DNA of 64,000 nucleotides from Branchipolynoe longqiensis. Its lineage: Eukaryota; Annelida; Polychaeta; Phyllodocida; Polynoidae. The stretch is taken from assembly GCA_030323885.1 (NCBI GenBank), contig CM059187.1:133450029-133514028 (forward strand), given 5' to 3'. Of the stretch, positions 56,700 to 64,000 are shown piece after piece. Each line of letters begins with the position of its first letter. Position 1 is the stretch's first letter. A program made the position numbers and the translations under genes. The notes under the pieces were generated by a model. The model saw only the letters and a program-made list of their open reading frames with translations. It was not told where the DNA came from and made no database searches.

Positions 56700-57436
56700 A
56701 GCCACCCCGTGCTGGCTGTTTCGGGTGGCGAGCCGAGCATCGGTACCGATCAGCATATGTCTGCCACGTGCCTTTCTGTTACGTGCCACCAGGGGCTGTC
56801 ACTGTCACTGTCAAGGCACCGTGCTGCTTCTGTCAGCGCGCACCTAATCTCCATAACTTAATGAAGGGCGCATGCGCGGTGCCAGCAGCAGCGGCCGGCC
56901 AGACCCTGTCACCTGTGTGACACCCGGGTTACCACCGCCTCTGTCACCCCTTGGCCTCCACTTCAACCCCCCCCCGCCCTCCGCCTCCACTCCAACCCCC
57001 TCGCCCCCACACAGACCTACCCACGCACTCTCCCTTCCCCTCCTCCCACTCTTCAACTCAAAGCCAAACGCCCACACATGCGCACACTGATCGCGCCAGT
57101 CGCCACGTGGAATACCAGACACCAAATTACCAACTGCAAACCGCCGGTCCGCGCCCCGCGCTGCTGGTACTGCTGCTGCGTGTGCGGGGCGGGGAGGGCA
57201 GGGGAGGGGAGAAGGGGGGAGGACCCGCATTCCATCCATCTCCATCGGTTCCCCTCGCGTTGTACACGATTCAAATTGCCGCCAATGCGTTGGTTAGAAC
57301 TGCATCCGTCTTCACCCCAAACTTGCGACTAATATAATCAGAACCTTCCCTGTATTTAAACTGTCTTTGGCTGAAACTGTTGGCAATGTTTGCAATCCTG
57401 CTAGCCTTACCACTCCAACCCCCCTTATCTCCGACC
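56700..57436. other. GC-rich stretch without a recognised gene
   Basis: CpG-containing, C-rich at 56,960-57,060. It could be a regulatory island. Overlapping frames give no recognisable protein. Confidence 0.4.
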
Positions 57437-57725
57437 TGGTTGTATTTGTCAGCGCCCCTTCCTCTCTTCTCCCTCCTCTCCCTCCTCTCCCTCCTCTCCC
57501 TCCTCTCCCTCGTATCCATCCTATCCCTCCTATCCCTCCTATCGCTCCTCTCCCTCCTTTCCCTCCTCTCCCGCCTCTCCCTCCTTTCCCTCCTCTCCCT
57601 CCTCTCCCCTCCTCTCCCTCCTCTCCCTCCTATCCCTCCAATCCCTTCTCTCCCTCCTCTCCCTCCTCCCCGCCCTCTCCCTCCTCTCCCTTATTTCCCT
57701 CCTCTCCGACCTCTTCCTCCTCTTC
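57437..57725 (+). repeat. Pyrimidine tract (CCCTCCTCT)n
   Basis: About 30 units of a 9-10-bp C/T repeat. Leu/Ser/Pro frames are compositional. Confidence 0.9.
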
Positions 57726-58109
57726 ACCCTATCCATCCTACTCACATCCCAGTGAGAACTCAATTCCAGCGTGAATCTCGTTGTTCTCATTGCTATCATT
57801 CTGCTCACCGTTCTAGATCCTTCCTGAACCAACAATCAACTGCCCATTACCAATCAACTACACCCGTTGGCATCGTGACAACATCACACTCAACCCCTAC
57901 TGGTCTCCTCTCCCCCCCCCGCCCACCATACACACACCACATTCACCGAAAACACCCACACACATCACTACAATCTGTTCACACCCACACCACTCACACA
58001 CCTATTCTCCTCTCTCTAACCCACACACAACTACACTCCACTCCCCTCACAAAACCATCCCACTACACTCTACTCCTCTCCCTTAGCATTCACACCACTA
58101 CACTCTACT
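57726..58109. other. CA/CT-rich sequence, no gene seen
   Basis: Degrades from the pyrimidine tract into CACAC-rich sequence. Confidence 0.5.
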
Positions 58110-58600
58110 CCCCTTCCTAACCATACACACCCCTACCCTCTAATCCCCTTCCTAACCACTGACACCATTGTCCTCTACTCAGCTCCCTAACCATTCACAC
58201 CCCTACCCTCTAATCCCATCCCTAACCACTGACACCATTGTCCTCTACTCACCTCCCTAACCATTCACACCCCTACCCTCTAACCCCCTCCCTAACCACT
58301 GACATCATTGTCCTCTACTCCCCTCCCTAACCATTCACACCCCTACCATCTAATCCCATTCCTAATCACTGACACCATTATCATCTACTCCCCTCCCTAA
58401 CCATGCACATCCCTACCCTATAATCCACTCCCTAACCACTGACATCATTGTCCACTACTCCCCTCCCTAACCATTCACACCCCCTACCCTCTAATCCCCT
58501 CCCTAACCACTGACACCATTGTCCTCTACTCCCCTCCCTAACCATTCAAACACTACCCTCTAATCCCCTTCCTTACCATACACCCAATACACTGTTATCT
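58110..58600 (+). repeat. 70-bp minisatellite, about 6.5 copies
   Basis: AACCATTCACACCCCTACCC marks unit starts at 58,120, 58,189, 58,259, 58,329, 58,399, 58,469 and 58,540. Each unit also holds CTAACCACTGACACCATTGT. The period is nearly constant at 69-71 bp. Confidence 0.9.
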
Positions 58601-59552
58601 ACTACTCCCTCCCAATACACACACCCATACCCTAGATCCCATCCTCTCTACCCCCCACACACCGACGCCCTCTATTCTCCTTCTCTTCCCACAGACACAC
58701 AGCCCTGCCCCAACCCGCCTCCCGTCCATACACACACACACTCACCCCCCCCCCAATTCCTCCTCCACCACCACCACCACCCCTGCTCCTCCGCCTCCCC
58801 TTCCCCCTCGGTCATCGTCACCCATCAATTGCCATCCCCTAATTAGACCCTGCCCCTGAACGTCCCCTGACCTTCCTCTTCCCCTCCCTCTCCCATCCTT
58901 CCCCCTCCCCTTTCCCACACCTCCCTTCCTCACCCCCCTTCTCCTCCAACCCTCATCCCCAATTCCCCATCGCCACCCCTATCCCCTCCATCCCCCATCC
59001 TCTATCCGCATCCCCCTCCATCCCCCCACCCCCATCCCCCATCATCCATCCACATCCACTGCATCCCCCATCCCCACTGTCCGCGTCGGGGCTCCCCAGC
59101 CCCAGGATTTGATGCAAACCAGCGGCGGGTGGAGTAGGAGTGCCCGGGGTCGGACTCCGGGACTCTCTGGGCGAGCTTCTCCTAAACGCCGACTTAGTCA
59201 TTCCCGTCAGGCCGGGCGAGGCCGATTGGAGCGCGGGGGGAGGGGGCGGGTGTGGCTCGGAGGGAGAATCTAAAACTAGTAAAAGGGTGGCCGGGTGCCC
59301 TGATGGGACTACTCAATTGTCACCGGAGTGGCAAACAGTGCCCATTTTGAAACGGGCAGTGGGTGCTGTTTATCATGGGCTTCGAGTTGGTGTCGTCTGC
59401 AGACTGCTGCCGGTGTGTGGGACCCCTCCGCCCCCCCCACCCACATCCTCCCCACCTACTCTCCAACTCCACCCTCCTCAATACAGACCAATCCCTTCCC
59501 GCTCCTCATTTCCTTCACCTCAACCCAGCTCATATCCATACAAACACCGATC
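58601..59552. other. C-rich, then unremarkable sequence
   Basis: 58,600-59,090 is CCCC-rich without a period. 59,090-59,552 shows no feature. Confidence 0.5.
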
Positions 59553-59898
59553 AGACGGGATGGCCGAATGCGTTGAGCGTCCGTCTCCCGTTTTGGTAGA
59601 TCGTGGGATTCCAACCCATCGGTTTGAACCGTGGTCGAGTCAAACCAATGACTTAAACATTGACACTTGTCACTTGCTAGCCTGGTGATCAGCATTATCA
59701 GGATAGGGCAAGGACTGGTTGGCTCAGTGTCAGGATAATGTGACTGAGTGGGATATCGGGTCCTGGTCCTGGCAGCCTGGTCTCCCAATAGGGCAGCACT
59801 ATAAAGTTGCCATGAGTGTGGTCTGTCACAAGTCGGTACCCGTCCTGAGATTACCTTATATGTTGCCAGGATGTAAAACTCCAACAACCAAACAACCA
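59553..59898 (+). mobile_element. SINE-1 copy (type 1 head), full length
   Basis: AGACGGGATGGCCGAATGCG to GTAAAACTCCAACAACC. One of the best-preserved type 1 copies. Confidence 0.9.
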
Positions 59899-60059
59899 GC
59901 GATACTACGCCCAAGGTCCATGCCGAAAGTGTGAGTAGTCTCAGTATCGCTATGCACATTATCGCTATCGCTCAAGTTGTTGCAGATGTGTACTCCATAG
60001 TCCTACAACCATGTGAACTGACACCCTTTCCACGGATTCGGGGTCTGACCCTTCACATA

Positions 60060-60185
60060 CCAGATATATATGTATCATGGGGTTATGATGAAAATGGGAA
60101 ATAGTGCACGTAGACAAGGATTCGAACCCACACAACTAGCATTTCGGGCTAGTGTGCTAACCATGAGCCCATCTAGGTGTAAAAT
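60060..60185 (-). mobile_element. SINE-2, tRNA-headed, copy 2
   Basis: The reverse-strand head at 60,109-60,181 has a D arm with ATGGTTAGCAC, a perfect 5-bp anticodon stem (CTAGC/GCTAG) with loop CCGAAAT (anticodon GAA, as in tRNA-Phe), and the B box GGGTTCGAATCC. The acceptor stem has mismatches. The body TATTTCCCATTTTCATCA is shared with the copy at 36.3 kb. Confidence 0.7.
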
Positions 60186-60857
60186 ATTCCGATGTATGGC
60201 ATTGGTGGGGGAATGCAAATGTTCTATTACTGATCGGGTATACGTGACCAGGCGCATGTGTGTGTATATGTGTAGGTGCTGGTGGTGCCTGAGTTAGATG
60301 TAAATATACATAGTGGTGCTGGCAGGGCTGTGTGTAAGAGGCACTCAGACCTTACTCCCTCCCCCCTCTGCTGGTTAGGATCACGACATTCAGGCTCAAG
60401 GCAGGTGGTGGCCAGGGGAGCCACACAGCTTGGTGGTGCTGGGCAGATCACTCGTAACAATGGGGACCAGGAATGCTGGATCCCTATTGGTAGAGCTAAG
60501 AATGCTTTTTGCCATTCGGGGAATAGGGTGGGGTGATACTCTACACTGAATCCATGTACCATATAAATAATAAACCCGAGGGATTGACACTCTCTCTTCT
60601 TTCACACTTTATACTCTTCCTTTCTCTCTGCCTGTATTGATTTCACTATAGCCTGCCTACACAACCACAGATTCGAGCCGTAGACTTTACATAGGGATAG
60701 AGGTTAGACACTCCACCAAGGCGACTATGGAGGAATAATAGTGATGATAAATGTCCCACTAGCATGCATACTTGTATAATGCTTTATACATTACATATAT
60801 CAGTTACACAAACCATAGGCCTACAAATAAAAACTACATTCATTCATTTATTCATAA
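60186..60857. other. No recognisable feature
   Basis: Mixed sequence. Nothing recognised. Confidence 0.45.
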
Positions 60858-61963
60858 GGGCCCATATGCATGGAGCGGTGTTAGCGAGCCAAAATGCATT
60901 TAGGGCAGGATTTCTGGTTTAGCGCCGAAAAGTTGCTATGCATGGAGCAGTGTTACGCTTAACACCACGAGTTTAAACTCAGAAATTCTAACCCCTGCTC
61001 ATAGCAGGTTTACAGTGGTGTTAGTTTTAGGTTAGTGTCAGGATGGACCCCCAAATCTATTCAATGCTATCATATTTAACAGAATTACATACGCAATAAG
61101 TGAAATTTCAGCAAATTAGCCATAAATTCGAAGCAATATTAATGCTGGCCCTTCAGAGGCAGCGATATTAATATTGTCGAATCGACGAATGTAAAGTAAA
61201 CAAATCGCCGCCGCCGCTTCGGCGGCAATATATTAAGCCCAAATCTATTCAATGCTATCATATATAACAGAATTACATATGCAATAAGTGAAATTTTATC
61301 AAATTAACCCTAAAATCGAAGCGAGATTAACGCTGCCGCCGCAGAGGCAGCGATATTAATATTGTCGAATCGACGAATGCAAGCAACCCCCGCTTCGACG
61401 TCAATATCCATACTGTCGTATATCAACAAAACACACATCGCCGCCGCCGCCGCCGAATCGGCGGCTATATATTAGACCCAAATCTATTCAATGCTATCAT
61501 ATTTAACAGTGTTTACATAGTCAAATAGTGAAATTTTATTAAATTAACCCTAAAATCGAAGCAAGATTAACGCTGCAACCGCAACGGCGGCGATATTATT
61601 ATTTTTGAATCGACGAATGTAAAGTAAACAAATCGCCCCCGCCCCCGCCGAATCGGCGGCTATATATGAGGCCCAAATCTATTCAATGCTATCATATTTA
61701 ACAGAGTTACATAGTCAAATAGTGAAATTTTATTAAATTAACCCTAAAAGTGAACCAATATCAACGCCGCTGCCACACTGGCGGCTTTATTCATATTGTC
61801 GAATCGACGAATGCAAGCAACCCCCGCCGCCGCCACCGCCGAAACAGCGGCGATATTGTGAAATAGTGGTGGTCGCCGGCTACAGGCGCAGAGGGATTTC
61901 CCAAATCTATAAATACATTCACGTTTAGCTAACACTCACCGTTTGAGCGCCCATGCATACGGC
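60858..61963. mobile_element. Candidate non-autonomous DNA transposon with internal repeats
   Basis: The left end GGGCCCATATGCATGGAGCG pairs imperfectly with the right end (reverse complement GCCGTATGCATGGGCGC). A copy of the terminus (TATGCATGGAGCAGTGTTA) recurs inside at 60,936. It is preceded by TAA. The interior is a 190-240-bp tandem repeat. No transposase frame. Confidence 0.45.
61053..61910 (+). repeat. Tandem repeat, 188-239-bp unit, about 4.5 copies
   Basis: AAATCTATTCAATGCTATCA starts units at 61,053, 61,241, 61,480 and 61,675, with a partial one at 61,900. Each unit ends in a CCG/CGG hairpin (CGCCGCCGCTTCGGCGGC type) followed by TATATT, an abrupt GC-to-AT change. Confidence 0.85.
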
Positions 61964-62014
61964 GTGACATAGTTCTCGACGCCGCTGATAACCAGTGATA
62001 GCTACCCGGTGTAC

Positions 62015-62590
62015 CAGACATGTGCCAGACATTTACAAAACGTGTACCATACGTGTACCGGCCATGTACCAGCCATATACCAGCTGTGTGCCGGATATGT
62101 ACCTGACATGTATCGGACATGAATGGGGTATAATCGGACATGTATCGGACTTGTATTGGGAATTACCATATCCACCTGGCATGTATCGGGCATGTACCAG
62201 GCATTGCCGGGTATGTCCCCGACATGTACCCGACATGTACCAGACGTGTATCAGACGTGCACCAGATATGTACCAGACACGTACCAGATATGTACCGGAT
62301 GTGTACTGGACATGTACCGGGCATGTACCGGGAATGTACCGGGAATGTATCTGACATGTATCTGACATGCATAGGACATGTATCGGATATGTACCATATC
62401 CACGTGGCATGTACCGGGCATGTACCAGGCCTTACCTGGTATGTGCCAGAAATGTACCCAAAATGTAGGAGAAGTGCAACAGACGTGTACCAGGTATGTA
62501 CCAGACATGCACCATGCATCCGCCATACACATACCAGATGTGTACCAGACATGCGCGACGCGTGTATCGGAACATATACCAAATTACCAT
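62015..62590 (+). repeat. 11-bp satellite (CATGTACCAGA)n, left block
   Basis: About 50 degenerate units with CATGTACCGGG and CATGTATCGGA variants. Frames through it are repeat artefacts. Confidence 0.9.
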
Positions 62591-62597
62591 ACATGTC

Positions 62598-63330
62598 ATC
62601 ATCATACTATCGGTCGCGATGCGACAAAGACTGCTTTCATTACTTGACTGCCGCTCTCCATTTAGCTCTCTGCTGTGAGAGTGATGTCCATGAGTCTCTC
62701 TTAATGTTTCTGAGCTTCAGGTTTCTCTTGATGGTATCCTTGAACTGGAGACCAGGGCGCCCTCTCTTTCTGTAACCAGAAGACAGTTGAGAATGGAGGA
62801 TCTGCTTTGATATCCTCATGAGGTGTCCAGTCCACCGGAGATTCGTTTTGATCAGAAGAGCTTCCATAGAGAGCAGCCCCGTCCATTCGAGTATTTCCTT
62901 ATTTGTCAGTTTGTCCTTCCAGGTTAGCCTCATGATTGAACGCAGATGTCGCATCATCTAGGCATGCAGCTTTTTCACCTGTCGTGTGTACACTGTCCAG
63001 GCCTCGGCTCCATAAAGTAGGGGGGATAGCACGATTGCACGGTAGATCTTGCCTTTGACCCACATGGACACATGGTGGTTGTTCCAGAGTCTCTGGTGTA
63101 GTCGGCCGAAAGATGTGCTAGCCTTGGCCATCCTCCTATGTATTTCAGCATCAATGTGTCCATCACTTGATATAGTGCTTCCGAGGTAGCTGAATTCCGG
63201 AAGAGAGTTCAGCTTCTTTCCGTCAACCATGATATCCTCCTCTCGGGTTCTTGTAGAGTTGGGTTGGTACAGCACCTCCATCTTCATGAAAGCTGCCTGC
63301 AAAAGTGTTGAAGTGCTGCTGGCTTTTGCA
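62598..63330 (-). pseudogene. LINE polyprotein C-terminus, in-frame stop
   Basis: The minus frame from 63,302 reads YLGSTISSDGHIDAEIHRRM, RLWNNHHVSMWVKGKIYRAI, LLYGAEAWT and KKLHA, then a TAG at 62,960. It continues in the same frame (MMRHLRSIMRLTWKDKLTNK, NLRWTGHLMRIS, SSGYRKRGRPG, QQRAKWRAAVK) to 62,643. A single stop thus splits one ORF. The region follows the RT palm in non-LTR elements. The 3' end has an ATGATGATG tail (near 62,598). Same family as 14.75-15.1 kb. It lies between two blocks of the 11-bp satellite. Confidence 0.85.
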
Positions 63331-63645
63331 AGTTACTCTCTCAGGGAGCAAATAGAGGTTTCACACCAGCGAGAACATGTCCAGACAGGCGCAAAACTAT
63401 TTGTCCCTGCAGTGACTGGTCAGGAGATGTTGGGAGTTCCATACATCAACCGCCCTTGATGCTGCCACAGTGACATGGTTTTCTGTTCAGGGTTTGCTCC
63501 CTTAGCCTTCGGTTCTGTCAAGAACCTGTACCACAAGGCAGTGGTTTACAACTCTGCAGGGCAGGGGCGTCAAACTCCCTGAGATATTGCAATACCTGCA
63601 ATACCTGCATACCCACGTACGTGGTACGCATACATGCATACCTGC
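63331..63645. other. No recognisable feature
   Basis: Possibly the decayed upstream part of the LINE; no RT motif seen. CATACCTGCATACC-like repeats begin at 63,590. Confidence 0.4.
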
Positions 63646-63649
63646 ATAC

Positions 63650-63900
63650 TATGTACCAGACATGTATCAGACATGTACCAGACATGTACCGTACCTTTGC
63701 CAGACATGCATCAGGCATGCACCAGACATGTACCAGACATGTACCAGACATCTACCATAGATGGACCAGACATGTACCATATATGTACCAGCCATGCACT
63801 TGACATACACTAGGCATGCAACAGATATGCACAAAACATGCACGATATATGCACAATACATGCCCAAGACATACACCGACCTGTGGCAGGTATGCACATG
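63650..63900 (+). repeat. 11-bp satellite, right block
   Basis: Same unit and orientation as the block at 62.0-62.6 kb (ACATGTACCAG repeated). It decays after 63,800 into ATGCAC-rich repeats. Confidence 0.9.
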
Positions 63901-64000
63901 CTAGGTAATAGATAAACAAAGTTTATTCATTTAATTACCCACTACTACGGAATAGGCGCAATATCACACACACTCATATATATATATATCATATGTATAT
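63901..64000. other. Window end, (AT)n at 63,977
   Basis: Short TATATA run. Nothing else. Confidence 0.5.

Overview
The window is eukaryotic, almost certainly from an invertebrate animal genome, and it is a transposon and satellite graveyard rather than a gene-bearing region. There is no bacterial gene organisation. The recognisable coding sequence belongs to retroelements: a tyrosine-recombinase (DIRS/PAT-like) retrotransposon and three non-LTR LINE remnants. The rest is tRNA-headed SINEs, several families of small DNA transposons with terminal inverted repeats (MITEs), and long micro- and minisatellite arrays. The species cannot be fixed from the sequence. The mix of DIRS-like elements, tRNA-SINEs and TTAA/TAA/TA MITEs fits a marine invertebrate, but that is inference.

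Layout. 0.4-4.8 kb: decayed DIRS/PAT-like retrotransposon with gag, RT, RNase H and tyrosine-recombinase remnants, bounded by split direct repeats. 4.9-7.2 kb: CAC-rich minisatellite, (CCCTCA)n arrays around a SINE, and a purine-rich tract. 7.4-12.0 kb: foldback element with long inverted arms, its right arm repeated in tandem and the second arm split by about 2.9 kb of unrecognised sequence. 12.1-16.5 kb: 8-bp satellite, SINEs, (CCCTCA)n, a LINE tail with a perfect 19-bp target duplication, and a 12-bp satellite. 17.2-21.9 kb: LINE RT fragment, a 27-bp minisatellite open in several frames, tandem and chimeric SINEs, and a purine tract. 22.1-24.4 kb: SINEs and MITEs. 24.4-32.1 kb: three tandem copies of a 2.58-kb unit whose breakpoints lie inside two different MITEs; the last copy runs into a complete Harbinger-type MITE carrying a TG/CA inverted microsatellite. 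33-41 kb: the least repetitive part, with two candidate exons (36,858-36,916 minus, with a P-loop; 40,462-40,585 plus). 41.9-47.2 kb: CA-rich arrays with embedded SINEs. 47.3-56.7 kb: dense SINEs and MITEs with informative nested insertions. 57.4-60.2 kb: pyrimidine-rich and 70-bp repeats, then SINEs. 60.9-64.0 kb: candidate transposon with internal 190-240-bp repeats, then an 11-bp satellite on both sides of a LINE fragment.

Nested insertions give a relative order of events. The TTAA MITE inserted into a SINE (53.9 kb). The TAA MITE inserted into a TTAA MITE (31.8 kb). The 2.58-kb triplication came after both, because its breakpoint cuts the TAA MITE. No host gene can be named. The two candidate exons are the only hints of host coding sequence.
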